Notes: generated by a model from the sequence alone, not told the origin. A DNA stretch of 64,000 nucleotides from Loxodes magnus (GCA_946699065.1 CAMPDV010000007.1:1240001-1304000); one strand, 5' to 3'. Counted from the first letter of the stretch, positions 1-13,335 are shown. Made by a program: numbers and translations.

Positions 1-1756
1 AAAATCCCGTTAGCCAAAAATTTGAAAAGTAGATTTTAAGTGCTAGTATGTCATGATATGAAAGGTGGATATAATGAAGACAACTTAAATTAGATGGATT
101 TGATGAATAATATTTCTGTGCAATAAAAAGAAACATGAATAGATAAAATTAAAAATTGATTCTTAGAATCCTCTTAGCCTAAGGAAGTTTACTATAGGTT
201 TTTTAACTGACAATAAATTGATATTTTTATTTACTTCTCACATCTTCTAGTTACTATTCCTCCTGCTTGCTGAATTGATTAGGCACATGCTAATGGAGTT
301 AAAGTTTTGGGAAATTTTATAACTGAGTGAGAGAAAGGAAAGAAAAAAAACTCTAAGTTTTTAAAAGATGAAAGTACACTTAAAAAAACAGCAGAAAAAC
401 TAGTAGAAATTTAGCTATACTATGGGTTTGAAGGCTGACTTATTAACATTGAAGCTCCTTGCGACCAAGTAGAAAATCTTATTTATTTTGTTCAATATTT
501 AACCTAATTAAGTCATTAAAGAATGCCTGGAAGTATAATAGTCTGGTACGATAGCATTATACATACAGGAGAATTAAAATGGCAAGATTGCGTCAATAAA
601 CTTAATTGTAGATTTTATGAAGCTGCTGATATATTTTATACTAACTATTGCTGAAATGAAGAAAAATTAAAAATTACTATTGAAAATGCACCTTAAAGAG
701 AGAAAGTTTTCAATGGAATTGATATATTTGGAAGAGGAAGCTATAAAGGTGGATAATTTAATACTTACTTAGCAGCTTAGATTGTTAAGAACGACAATAT
801 GAATATCGCAATGTTCGCTCCAGGATGAACTTACGAAGTTTAAGCTTAATCTGAGAGTTTCTCAAAATTTATTGCAGCTGAATATGAACTTTGGAATCGC
901 TAATCTTCTGAAGCTTAAAGTTTGAACTAGCTTTGCGAAGTAAGGAATTATATTCAGATAAAGACATTAGCAAGAGAATTTATAAGCACTAACTTTAATA
1001 TAGGCTTTGGAAACTTCCTTTTTAAATAAGGTTAAAAATACTAAAATGTAAAATTTAATATAGATTTATGGATGAAATTCCATATATGAATGCGATTTAT
1101 TATTTACTCCAGAATAATTTTTTGCATATGAATCTTATAAAGTTAAATTAATGCTTAACTTTGAAGATTCATTTGATGGCTGTACATCGTTACAAGTTTA
1201 AGCAGATCTTGCATCTGATTTTCAAATTCCCCTTATATAAAAAGCTTCTATTTCGCTTCAGAATTCTCGAATTACTTTTATTTATAAATCTAAAATGAAT
1301 AAAGTAATAGACTTATTACTTAAGACTACTAGCGAAGATATTTTACTAACTACAGAATAAATGCAAAATTAGTAAATAGAAAACTGAAATATTTGCTCCA
1401 TTTAGGTATAGTAAGAAAATATTCAGCTTGAAAGAGTTTTTCTTGTTTTACATAATGGATAGTCTGATTTGCTAATAGGAGGATTAATAGTCGTACCTTC
1501 AGAAATAGAATAATCAAAAGTAGAAATATAAGATTTTCAGAAGTAATAGATTGAAAGTGGAATCTAACTAAAGTGAACTTAAGAAAATATTCATTTGATA
1601 AAATATTTTGATGTCACAGTAATAGCTTAGTAAACTACTCGTATGATAAGAGTTTACAAAAATATAGCATTTATAGATGACGTCAATCTTAATGATGTTA
1701 CTAATATCGAAATTTTCATTCAAACACACTTCGGTTTTTCAATGATAAAGATTTGA
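1..1756 (+). CDS. Cytosolic endo-beta-N-acetylglucosaminidase (GH85), 5' partial
   Basis: Cleaves between the two core GlcNAc residues of free N-glycans in the cytosol. The frame is open from base 1, so the true start lies outside the window. Residues read LVCHDMKGGY, then YRF..WQ.IDIFIYFSH and VTIPPACW, then AHANGVKVLGNFITEWEKG, then FEGWLINIE with the family catalytic Asn149 and Glu151 (codons 445 and 451), then IVWYDS, GIDIFGRGSYKGGQFNT and APGWTYE, all typical GH85 landmarks. A 16-nt intron at 1048-1063 (GTAAAATTTAATATAG) restores the frame into the C-terminal beta domain. TGA encodes Trp in ITEWE, GWLINIE, YCWNE and APGWT. The end is set at TGA 1754-1756; about 579 residues are visible. 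The neighbour downstream is on the other strand. The family is very secure; the exact 3' end is inferred. Confidence 0.95.
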
Positions 1757-2878
1757 AAACTAAAAGCTAAATAAAATAATTTAAAATTTTTATTAATTTA
1801 ATACTTTTACATTTTATATGAACATTCAAATATCAATATTTGCAAATATAAAATTAAAACTCCTTTATAGTTGCATGATTACTATCAGTATATTTTATAA
1901 TCCCTTAAGAATTAAGCAATTTTTATTTCATACTGTATAAATAAAGTTATTTAGTAGCTTTATAATTCTGCCATTGATATTTAAGTTTCTAAATTTAAAC
2001 AATACAGCTTTTCAAAATTTACTATTGTATAAAGCATAGCTGATTTCTTAAGTAAATAAATAATCATTAATACTTAATATTTCAATTAAAATACCCTATA
2101 TTTAAATGCATGATAAAATTAATAATATATTTCATAATATTAAAAGCACTCTAAATTTGATAAGATGAGCTGGTTAAACATCTATTAAGTAAATAGAAAA
2201 TAAAAGCTGCTGCTTATTAACCTAAGGAATAATAAGTAATAATTAGTTTAATTAAGTAAAAATATAATTGATATAGCATCATAATTAACTTCTTTATGCT
2301 TTGATAATTAATATAAGCATTCATTTGCAAGTAATTATTTTTCAAATTTTTATCTTTATAATTCATTTCCTTATTTCTCTTTTCTATTATCACTTTACCT
2401 TTCCATAAAAATAGGAATATTTATATGGAAGCAAAATGAAAGGATCTAATTTAAGCATTATAATTATATGAAGAAATTTTAAGTTTACTTAAATGAATTA
2501 TATTATAATTTCTTAATAAATGAATAAGAATATACATTCAATTAAAACTAGCTAAGTAGATATATCTTGAAACAACAGCTTAACCTTATTTTATTAACTA
2601 AATATAGACCCTAAGAATTATCCAAAATAAATTTGCAAATATACCTACTAAATTATATTTATTTGAGCCATTATACTGATATTGATCTTAAATTATTTTA
2701 AATATCCATTTTGGTTTAATTAGCATACTCAACTATAAGTAGGATTAGGGTAAATATTTTAGTTATTTAATAAATGAATTATTCTTTAAACTTTGACTTA
2801 AGAGTGTTGTATTGTTAAGTTAATAGTGTAAGAAGAATGAAGATTAAAGATAATTTTAATGAATGTTTAAATTTATGG
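1757..2878. other. Intergenic spacer
   Basis: AT-rich sequence between the ENGase terminus and the 3' end of the opposite-strand sugar transporter. Reading both strands with the ciliate code gives only I/K/N/F/Q-rich noise. I see no gene, tRNA or repeat array. Confidence 0.6.
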
Positions 2879-4476
2879 TCAACCTTTTGCAATAGTAAGC
2901 AAGCTTGTATTCTAATCGTCTAGGTAATAGATTTTAGCGTCTATTTATTCTCTTGTCAAACCTTTAGTTTCTATCGTTAGGAAGATAATAAATAAAAGTC
3001 CTAGGACATTTAAACCTGAGAAAAGTCAAAATGTTCCATAGTTATTAAGTAGATATCCTTTTTTAAGAAAAGGAAAAAGAAGCCCAATCAAAATAACACA
3101 AAACCAATTACAGAAACAGGAGCAAGCTTATCCTTTTTCAATCATTATTTCAGAAGTATAAACCCATCTAAAATAAATATTTACGCTAGAGGACCTAAAG
3201 AAGACTCAAAGAATAATATAAAGGAAATTATAGCTGCAAATTATGACCACTGAATTTTAAAACCTTACAATTGAAGTATCATAATAGCTTAAAATTCCAA
3301 GAACAAGCATAGATATTGACATACCTATTGTACCAATTATATTAATTATTTTTCTTCCATATTCTATATAAAATCTTACTATCGACGAATGTATAAGTTA
3401 TTAATATAAATGGAATCTTAGAAATTCCGCATAGAGTTGTTAACTAATTTGTAAAAACTTACTAGAGTTTTTAAAGACTAGCTATCTGTTTTATCGTCAA
3501 ATATGCTATTAGAGTAAAATGTTAGGCAATTAATACCAGATAATTGCTATATTACTTAAAACCCACAACCTGATAGCATCATATAGCGAAATTTTTTATC
3601 ACATAATAATTGAGAAAATGATGTTCCTTCAAATTAACTTGCAGATCTTTAAGTTTTAAATCCAATCCAACTAGATTTTAGGCTACTTTCCATCTATTAT
3701 TAGTGAGAAGGGCTATCAAACATGTAAATCATTGAGCACATTTTAGAAGCATTTTCGTCATCCCCTCTGCTTCAATTATAAGGTGGCGTTTCATATTTTG
3801 CCCATGTTAAAAAAGAAATTGTTTACAATAAAGCAATAAATACAGGAAAAACAACCATCACTCTCCATCAATCGTTCCAGCTATCATGTGGATGTTTATC
3901 AGGATTTGGTAACGGTAAACCTATCATAAAAGAAAAAAAAATTCCTACACACAAAGATAATTGATGAAAAGTTCCGTACATACCAGAAACATGAGTGGGA
4001 CATACTTCTTTTATATAAACAGGGACAGATGCTGAAATAATTCCAGCACATAAACCTGTAAAGAATCTTCCAATTCCAAGAATAATAGTATTTTTCCATG
4101 GCATGATAGCGCAAGCAAAACATAAAGCTAAATTATTATATATCATGCATTTCCTTCTTCCTAAAGATTCTGTCTAAAAAATTAAATTTTACTAGTTTTC
4201 CGCCTACCAGTGAGCCAATGCATGCTCCTACTCCTATTAATGCAGTAAAGACTGCACTCAAAGTGTCTAATTTAAAAAAATACCTTTTTCAGAGCCATGC
4301 CAACCAAGTTGCATAGAAATTGTATCAATACATGTATTAAAAACTCCTAAAAAATACCCAAACATAAAAGAACCCAAAGCTGCATTTCACACTAAGGCGA
4401 GTAGCAAAGATTTCTTATATTTGAGTTATTTAATTTCAGATACTAAAGTTTCTTACTATTCATATTAGGACTCCAT
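2879..4476 (-). CDS. MFS sugar transporter (SLC2/sugar_tr type)
   Basis: Twelve-span hexose-type carrier of the plasma membrane or an endomembrane. Starts at ATG 4476 and ends at TGA 2881-2879, 496 residues after removing six introns: 4267-4283 (17 nt), 4174-4192 (19), 3444-3462 (19), 3364-3379 (16), 3250-3268 (19), 3168-3184 (17). Every splice restores a family motif: GGKLTESLGRRKC after TM2, GRFFTGLCAGIISASVPVYI..CPTHVSGMYGT, QQLSGINCLTFYSNSIF at TM7, VDKYGRK, SSLGPLAWVYTSEI at TM10, and NNYGTFWLFSGLN..ETKGLT near the C-terminus. The spliced length divides by three, which supports all six introns together. TGA is Trp in NDWW and FCVILI-flanking Trp positions. Substrate is not predictable beyond a sugar. 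The gene is unusually intron-dense for this window. Confidence 0.93.
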
Positions 4477-5329
4477 GATAAACTATTTAAATTAGCATTA
4501 TTTTAATTAAAAAGCTGAATATCTAATAACAATCACCTAGTTTAAGTTACTCTTATATATAGAAAAATAATAAGCAATATATAATATATTAAAGACTAGC
4601 ATCATTACCCAAAATTCATTTATTCTTATGCCTTTAATACTGAAATCCTTATATATATTAGAACCATTATTTTATTTTAGCTTATATAAACATTTTAATA
4701 AGGCAATTTTAATTCCGAAACTAACAGATAATATTAAAGATAAGAATACGAGATCTTAATAAATTAGAGGAAATAGAAAAAGTTTAAAATATGCAAATTC
4801 TAAATTAAACCTTTCTTTGCTTAGATTTCAATTAGTTAATTAGTGTAATTTAAACATTATCCCTTATGTATATATTTCAAGCATAAACTGAAAATCTGTT
4901 TGACTATCATTTATAAATGAAGATATTTCCAATTTTATCGTTTAAAACTAATTAGTATGGAAGAATAGGATTTATATCCTTAATATAATATTAATAGTCA
5001 TCTATACTTTGCTACTATTATTATCTATCCTTTCCTATCTTTATACCTCCTTTAATATACACCTTATTTCTTCTTTATTCTCATAACTAAGCTTTATAAT
5101 TAGAAGTTTAAATTTTATTAATAGAATAGTTTCTAAAAGTTTAAAACTTGATTCTTAAGCATAAAGGAAAAGATAGATAAATAAAATAAGAAAGTAAGAT
5201 CAGCATAGCAAAGTAAGACTTTTAGATAGTATACTAAGTATGCTCTTATGAAATAATGAGTATAGAGATTTGCTTTAGAATAAAGTTTTATTTTCTTATT
5301 CTATAATTTCTGCGGCTTTTATACTAAAA
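4477..5329. other. Intergenic spacer (divergent promoters)
   Basis: Lies between two divergently transcribed genes, the sugar transporter on the minus strand and the kinase on the plus strand, and so should hold both promoters. It is very AT-rich and no specific element could be recognised. Confidence 0.5.
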
Positions 5330-7082
5330 ATGTCAAAAGTAAGACTTTTATTTAGAATATTCTATTTCCTTCTCCTTCTGTAGAAGCTGGAAAAGAATAA
5401 AATCCTTCTAGAAGCGATTTTATCTCTTTAACTGGAAAGCCAGTAGGTGAAGGAGCTTTTGGTGATGTTTGGAAGGTACGACATAAGTAATCTAATAACG
5501 TATTTGCTATAAAATGTATACTAAAGTCTAAAATAATGGAATGCAAAATGTAGGAACAACTTAATCGAGAAATCAGGATTATGTACAGTCTAAACCATCC
5601 CCATATTATTAAACTTGTCAACCATTTTGAAGATAATGAATTTTGCTATTTAATTCTAGAATTCGCTCCTAATGGAAATCTATGGACCCTTCTCAATCGA
5701 AGAAAGTATTTTGATGAACCTACAGCTGCTTAATATATTCGTGAAGTAAGTCTTGCAGTTGAATATCTGCATAATAAGGATCCATCGATTATTCATAGAG
5801 ATATAAAACCAGAAAACATTCTATTAGATGCTAATAATTCTGCCAAATTATGTGACTTTGGATGAAGCAATTTTTTTAATTAAAATTAGACTAGAAAAAC
5901 TTACTGTGGAACTCTTGACTATTTAGCTCCTGAAATGATTAAAAAGTAGGGACATGACATTAAACTTGATATGTGAAATATCGGAGTTCTACTTTATGAA
6001 CTTTTAACAGGAACTGCTCCTTTTTAAGCTTAAAGTCAGTAGGAGCTATTTGAGAAGTAATTCTTTATACAGAATTTTAAAAGTTTAAATTAACTGGCCC
6101 AAGGGCTTTTCTGTTCTAGCTAAAGATCTTATTACTAAATTACTTAGAGCAGATCCGGCTGAAAGGTTGACAATTCCTGATATTCTAAATCATAGATGAA
6201 TGAAAACTCACGCTCCTATTAGGTAAACTATTCAAAATGATCTTTCCTAGAGAGAGAAATTACCGCTTCAAAGTAAAAAATTGAATATACAGACGATAAT
6301 GCTCCTTTAAGCGAAAATTAATATTCAGTTTTAAGTGTTCCATAAATCCAACACTAAGAAGTATCTTTGCAAGTAATATCTAAATGCAGAAGCAAATTGA
6401 GCATCCTATTAGCAAGCATTCAGATTTAGAAGATAAATATAAGGAGGATAATTAATTACTTAGGTAATAATTAGCTGAAAAAGATGCTGAAATATTAGTA
6501 TTATAATCAGACCTCGAAGAGTTTAAAAGAGCACTAATCTAGAAAGAAATTCTTGTAGAAGCTAAAAGAGTTGAAGGAGCAAGATATAAAAACGAAAACA
6601 AGCAACTTAATAATACTCTGCATGAACTTAAAACTTCTTTTGAATCCAATATTTAATCTATAGCGACTGAAGTAGATATTATAAAGCATGAAGTAACAAA
6701 ACTTACTATTCCAGGTTTAAATTCAATTAACTAGGTGCTACAGTATTGTAATGAGACTCTTACTACTGTACAGAATAAATTAAGTCAAGAATTCTAGTTT
6801 GCTAAGCTTCTTTAAGCTAAATAGAAAGAAATATACAGCTTAGAAAAAAGATTACAAGACAAAAATACAACATCAAATTAAGAAAATACAAGCTAAAGTG
6901 CTGAGCTAGTCACTTTGAAACAGAAATTAGAAGAATATGAACGATAATCGAATCAATAAAAAGAATAACTTGCAATGGTAAGTAAACTCTGGGAATTAGA
7001 TAAAAATAAAGTAGATGATCTAAAAAAGCAAATTCAGCAATACGAAACAATAGTTTCATCAATTTAGACGAAATTCAAGTGA
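5330..7082 (+). CDS. Aurora-like Ser/Thr protein kinase with C-terminal coiled coil
   Basis: Protein kinase of the Aurora type, expected in mitosis or ciliary control. ATG 5330, TGA 7080-7082, 560 residues after four introns: 5339-5355 (17 nt), 6057-6072 (16), 6273-6292 (20), 6373-6389 (17). Kinase domain about residues 26-275 with GEGAFG loop, VAIK-type Lys in FAIKCI, alpha-C Glu in [19 protein letters not shown] and [16 protein letters not shown] plus CGTLDYL is the Aurora signature. All catalytic residues are present. The activation loop reads RKTYCGT, one residue shorter than the usual RRTTLCGT, so the phospho-Thr alignment is uncertain. After the kinase a long Gln/Glu/Lys-rich segment (about residues 320-560) looks coiled-coil, not normal for Aurora, which usually ends soon after the kinase domain. 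TGA is Trp in DFGWS (5863-5865). Confidence 0.92.
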
Positions 7083-7678
7083 ACTTTAATGACTTTATAT
7101 TATATCATGTTTATCTTTTATATTCTTTATTTACAACTGGCTAATATCAATTAGATCATTAGTTAAAGATTATGAATTTATTCCTAAATAGAATACTTTT
7201 TATGTTAACCTTTAATAAAATTTAGAGGTTAATTTACCTATAAAGCATAGAATAAATTATGCTGATTAAATTTTAAGTTGCTTATAGTTAATCTTTAAAT
7301 TAAATAGTTGCTTCTATAATTAGGTAGAAGATACTAAATATCACATAAAGCTGGCTATGATTCAATTAATTTTCTAATTCTTGCTTACATTATGTAATAT
7401 ACTATTATAAATTTTAGATAATCCTTAAAATCATTTATAAAAACTTAAAAATAAATCAGAAGACTTTCTTTCATTCCAAGAGAGAATTAACTTCTAAAAA
7501 TGTTAAATTAAATAGTTCCTTTGCATAAGCTTGATGTTATTAAGAAATTTAAGAAAAAGCTAATTAAAATAATCGCAAGAAATAGCCAAATTACATTATT
7601 TTGATATGTAGTCAAAATAAATAGAGTGCTTGGTAGAAATTATAATGAAATATAATTATTTATTATCAAATAAGTATT
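7083..7678. other. Intergenic spacer between convergent genes
   Basis: AT-rich gap between the ends of the kinase and kelch-BTB genes. No feature recognised on either strand. Confidence 0.55.
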
Positions 7679-9346
7679 TCATTTATTTCTTAAAATCTCT
7701 ACCATTATTGTTTTGCTTAAATTTTCAAAATTAGGTAATTTTATAATTGTCTCAAAATTCTTTATAGCAAAACTCATACAACACTTCTTTAATTCGTTTG
7801 CGTTATGCTTGTGAGAATATTGAAGGAGATCAATTATATTATCCATATTTATATGCTTTACTAACCTACTTTCACAAATATTTTAAAGTATTTACAGTTG
7901 ATATTTATTAGCAGATATTAGTAGGTCAACTAAAGATTCTGAACCAAATTCTAAATTATCAGTATAAATATATTCCAGAATTTATTTAAACGTGTTAACA
8001 TTAATATCTTGAATTTCTATTTCGCTTTACTGAGCTTCTTTCATTTAAGTATTGAACATTGCCTTGAATCACTCACATCTTACAGAAAGAATAGCTCTAT
8101 GAGCTTTAATTTTCTCTCCTTTAATTATAAAAACAACATCTGAAAAATCTTAATTGTGCAATAGTTCTTTAAGATTAGCGAAAAATTCAGAATTCTAGAT
8201 TTTTATTTATTTTATGCATAAATAGTCTATATCTAATGAATATAAGTCATTATATGACCTATCACAATCATTTCCACCAAATATTATCATTTCACTCTCA
8301 ATAAGTGTTGCACTATGTCTACATCTTGGTGTTGGAGTTGCACCTTCAAATTTCATAATTTTTCATTCTAAAATCTCTGTATCGAGAATATGTACGTCAG
8401 CAAGTCAGTGGTTTCCATCGTAACCACCAAAGAAAAATATATCATTACCATATAATATAGCAGTTGTAGAAACTCTTGCTGAAGGTGATATACCTTCTAT
8501 TTTAGGTTCATATCATACTAGATTTTAAGTGTCGAGTACATATAAATCATTTAATTATCTATGTCTATCAGGCTCTCCTCCAAATATAAAGAGCTTACTT
8601 CCAACTTGAACAGTAGTATGCTACAATCTTCCTGTAGGAAGTGATACGCTTGTTTATAATTTTATTCATTCATAGGTTCTCATATCAAGAGAATGCAATT
8701 CATTTAGTCATAGCTTGCCATCCCCTCCACCAAATACAAGCATCTTACTAGCAATTATGTTCGCAGTATGAAACTATCTTTTAGGTGCATCTCCAAAAGT
8801 TTGTAAAGGATATCAAACAATTCTATTTTAATTTATACTACTAAGATTAAGGAAATAAGTATCACTCAAAACTTTATTTCCATTACATCCTCCAAAAATA
8901 ATAATTGAATCTAAATATAAAATCGCACTATGACCCATCCTTGGTTCAGGAGGATCTCCTTCTACTTTAATATTGCTCATTCATTCTTTATTCTCAAAAT
9001 TTAAAATGTGTATATCATTCACAAGTCTATTTCTTCCTTCCCCTTCTTTACCACCAAATAAAACCATATAACGATCTTAATACAAAGTAGCAGTGTGGCA
9101 ATTTCTAGTGCTTGGAATAGGGCCTTTAAAATAATTTAATTGATTTCAGATGCATCTATTTGGATTAGAGTTTATTTACATATTATTTATTATAAAACTA
9201 TTACTACTCTCTTCTTTTTATCATTACTTCAAATCCAATAGTTCTAACTTCCCCTTTACCTGGCCCTTTTTTATTATCTTCATCATGCTTCTCTTCAAAT
9301 TAATAAATTGACTGACTTTTCCTATCTATTTAAATGTAAATAGCAT
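7679..9346 (-). CDS. Kelch-repeat protein with C-terminal BTB/BACK domains
   Basis: Probable adaptor, for example for cullin-3 ubiquitin ligases, by analogy with LZTR1-like proteins. Ends at TGA 7681-7679. Residues about 60-370 hold six kelch blades, each with an FGG core (VLFGG, IIFGG, LVFGG, FIFGG, FFFGG, IIFGG) and a Trp one strand later that is nearly always TGA. Then a BTB domain, HNQDFSDVVFIIKGEKIKAH..ILSVRCEWFKAMF, and a BACK-like helical region to RNK-stop. The order kelch then BTB is the reverse of KLHL proteins. The frame is open to ATG 9346 (555 residues) without introns. The first 60 residues are uncertain: another frame upstream (EEKHDEDNKKGP) also looks coding and would join through a 16-nt intron (GTAAAGGGGAAGTTAG), and ATGATG at 9286 is a further start choice. 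Confidence 0.9.
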
Positions 9347-12300
9347 AATAAATAAAGCACCAATTAGCTTTTTTGATTAAGATATATGATATCCTAATTA
9401 AAAACAGTAAGTAACATAGTTAAAAAAAGGATGATGAAGATCTAATATAGTATACTTTACTAACTTAATGAGATTTATAAACATTAATATCTTTATATCT
9501 TCTCTCAAATCTTTTCATCCATATCTTCTAAATTTATATATACTAGCATTTTTATTTAGGGATATAGACTTTCAAACAAAAAATTACTTGCTAAATATAT
9601 AAAGTAAAATATAAATGAAAGCCTGATAGTATTATGCATAGAGAAGCTTATAAATATCTACTCTATCTTAATAAATATCTACTAGCATTTAATATTATTG
9701 ATATATTATTAGTATATTATTTATATATTTCCATTCTTACTAAATGTAATATTCCTATCCTGTTGTTTATTTTCAAAATAATAAATTTAATAAATAATAT
9801 TCAAGTTTTATCATTCTAAAGTCTATAATTCAAAGAGACTCATTTTAAAAGAATTACGAACTATTAAATCTATGATTGCTAATTAGGATTTCAAGTCTAA
9901 TGGAAAAGATGAAGATTTAGGTATCTTTTCGAAAATTAAATTAGAAATGAATTTTTTAAAGCGAATATAATAGATAATCAATCAAGCTTAATCATATAGC
10001 CCAATGCAACTACCTTTTCTATATTCTGTCTTAAATGTTTTCTTTAATTGTATTTATATTTATTCATTTTGCTTTTATATTAAAGAATTCTAAAATAGTG
10101 CTAACTTGAATAAATCAGCCAATTATCTTTTAAATGGATAAGAAATTGGAGTATTTTAGTTATTTGATATAACATAATGCTTCTCTATGTTAAACATATA
10201 TAATTTTTAGTTTTCATATTAGTCTAGAATATTACACCTCTCATACCAAATATAACTATTTAGTTTGGAATAAATCATAAATAGTATATTTATCTTATTT
10301 TTATCCAATACCTAGTTATTTAAAATTTATATCAAAATACTTACAAAAACTTTGTATTTAGCTATAATTATTTAAAATAACTATATTTCATTATATAAAT
10401 GTTATAGCTTTTGATGTATTTAAATGATTGAACGATAATATTTTCGATAACTAAATGACTAAAGCACAAAGGTATGTATATACTGTATAGTTACTATTTA
10501 ACTTATATTGCTCGTATGTTAAAATAACTATATCCATAACCTCTTAAAATGTTTATTTACTTAATATTAAAGTTTAGTCTTTTAATTATGTATTTATTAT
10601 ATTAATGGCTTTATAACCAAAAAGGGAAAATTTCAAATTATACGATGGTTGATAATGATTTAATCAATTTAAAGCTAAACATACAGTGTATATAATACTC
10701 TAATAACTAAATTATTAGTGAGTTGATAATTAAATATAATAGTAATTTACTAAGTATCATTCACATTTAAAGACACTTCTAAATTAATTATTTCCTTATT
10801 ATACGAAAAAATTGATAATAGAGATATTTAATTTATAGAAATATACATTAAGTTTGCTAATTTAAATTCTTAAATGCTCCATAATAATTGAGTTTACAAC
10901 TAGTTCAGAGTGATTAAGGATATATTAGTATTACTTATATCTGCTTACCTTTTAGATAATTACCTTTATAGAATATTTTAAATTTTTTTATACTTTAGAA
11001 CTAAATTGTTTGAGTAAATCTTTTTAGCATATATTTGGACTAAATACAATAGAAATTATATAAAAAGTCTCTAAATAAGCAGAGATATAAAAATGCTAAA
11101 GAGTAGCTTATTAAATAGAGATTATTAATCTGTGCTTTCCTAACTCAATATATTAAAAATAATATTTTTATTGCTAACTAACTAAATTTTATAACTTTTC
11201 ATTAGGCAATCATTAGTATCTGCGATGAAAATGTGAGAAGATAGATGATATTTCTGATTATCATTTATACGGAAATTTATTAATTAATTTGAAAGGCATA
11301 TAGATTTTAAAAGCAAAACCAAAAAAGGGTAACTCTATACGATTAAAATCTTATAAACTAGAATTCTCTAATTATCAATTTTTTTAATTTATAAGCTCAC
11401 CTAAGTATTTATTCCAATATATATAATCTTGAAATGTATAAAATACTAGATGAAAAATTTAAAACTCAAATTATTACAATAAATAAAAAACCTTAACCCA
11501 AAAATGAAAATATAGAAAATCTATCTAGGGATAGAGAATGCTAGTTTGCAAACACTTGCAATCTTATATATAAAGCATATTAGTAATATTCATAATATAT
11601 GCTATAAGTATTATATCTATATTCCACTATTTCTAGATATTTAAACTATTTTTTTGGTAAATCTCTAACGTCAACTAGAACTTCAAAATTTAATATTTCT
11701 ATAAATTTTAAATAAATTATTTATAGCTATTTGCATGATATTTCTCCAAGCTTGCTTACAGTAATTTTTATTTAAATAAATCCTTAGATAGATAATAACT
11801 AGATAGCAAGGCTAAAATTAGCTGAATTTTAGAAATAAATTAAATTATAATGTTTCCTTTTCTAGCAGACTTGTTCTAAACTCCAATATCTTTAAGTTTA
11901 ACTAATTAAAATATTAACTATATACTTTGGATATTAAGCATTACTTCAATAGTAAATTTAAACCTATACTTCATATAGTTTGAGTTAACTTATTCTTTTT
12001 CTCTATAATAAGACTTTACTTAGAATATCAAACATTAACTAGAGCCATTTAATTACAAGAAGAACTTCAGGAGTTTTGCTTTATCTTACAGCATATTATA
12101 CTACTTTTATTTTATCTATTAAGTATCTAACTAATCATGAACATCTATTATGATTCGATTATATTTTTATTTAATTACAATAGAGAAAGTCTTAGTAATA
12201 ACTTAAAATAATTTATAAGATATAATTCTTTCCAAGCAAACTTAAAGACTCTAACTAACCTTGGATTAATTAGTGAAAGAAAATAGAAGTAATTGATTTA

Positions 12301-12830
12301 AATAAGCTTATAATAATATATTAAGCTAAAGTTCTTACTCTACAGAATAAAGCAGAAATATTTTAATTATAATTAGTTTAGATAAACCTCTCATCAAATT
12401 ATCAATACTTTTAATGTTTAAAAAGAAAGATGCTAGTAAATCCATTTATAGTTAAACAAGCTAAAGACTATTTTTAAAGATAAATTCTTAAGTAAAAAAG
12501 CAAACAATTACCTTAGGATTATAATTGCAGAGTGATATCACTTAAATAAATAGAATTTAATCTTTTATCAAATTAAATATTAAAAGTAATAAGTATTTTG
12601 ATAAAAAACAGTTTTAGTTAATTGTTTTTTACTTAAACCATTTATTAATACCTGGTAGTTTTCAAAATAATGAAAGTTTGAATCAAGCTATTGGTTATAA
12701 AAAATAAAATTTAGTTTGGCTAAATCTTAACCAACAAAATATAAAGCACAGGTTCAATGTATTGCAAATAGTAAATTTAATGAATTTTAACTATTTAAGA
12801 CCGCTATTTATTCAAATATTTATATAACTT
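9347..12830. other. Long AT-rich spacer
   Basis: About 3.5 kb with no gene I can support. Short ATG frames such as that near 9634 are I/L/Y-rich chance readings. A stretch near 12040-12500 on the plus strand gives slightly more hydrophilic text, but shows no motif, no convincing splice and no clear end. No repeat array or tRNA cloverleaf was noticed. Confidence 0.5.
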
Positions 12831-13335
12831 TCAGTCTTTTTCAACCAGCGCCTGATTCTATTCTTGATTACAAAGTAAGCTTGCAACTCCTGGTAAGATT
12901 CGTTAGCTTTCTTCTATGTCTGGTAAATCTTTAATAGCTAATTTTGAGCGGTACTTTCTCTACAATTAATAAAACCTATTTTTAACTAGATTTTCGGTTC
13001 GGTTTTCTAGTAGTTAATTGATTTTTTTCCAGACATGACCCTCCTGTTACGTAGTTTTTATGATTAGGAAATCCTCTTGAGCAGTCCAATTTTTTTCTAA
13101 ATATTAAATAATTACTTATTATTTCAGGGTTATTTAGTTAAATCAATCTCTGCTTGGCATCTCTACTATCTCGAATCTATTTAGCACCATGGAATTGCTT
13201 ATTAAGTTATTTTACTATCTTAATCCATTTTTTATTTAAGCTTTCGCAAAGCTCGAGTAAAGTTTAATCTTCGGCCTTGGTCCATTCCGACTTCTATCTC
13301 CAATTATATTTAATCTAATCCTTTTTCTTAACCAT
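12831..13335 (-). CDS. Myb/SANT protein with two repeats
   Basis: Small DNA-binding protein of the Myb class, probably a nuclear regulator. ATG 13335 and TGA 12833-12831, 161 residues after one 19-nt intron whose minus-strand sequence is GTAATTATTTAATATTTAG (near 13097-13115). Repeat one begins EWTKAEDQTLLELCESLNKKWIKI and ends RDSRDAKQR; repeat two begins NWTAQEDFLIIKT and continues VWKKINQLLENRTENLVKNRF. Each has the expected first Trp, the acidic ED pair, a central Trp and a basic third helix; the third Trp of the classical spacing is replaced by other residues. The intron sits exactly between repeats and brings repeat two into frame. The protein is short and has no further domain. Whether the coding-looking DNA just upstream belongs to the same gene is unresolved. 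Confidence 0.85.

Noticed and set aside
12040-12500. Plus-strand stretch with somewhat hydrophilic translation (for example LKTLTNLGLISERKQKQLI).
   Set aside because: No motif, start, end or splice pattern; since nearly every codon is sense, an open frame here is not evidence.
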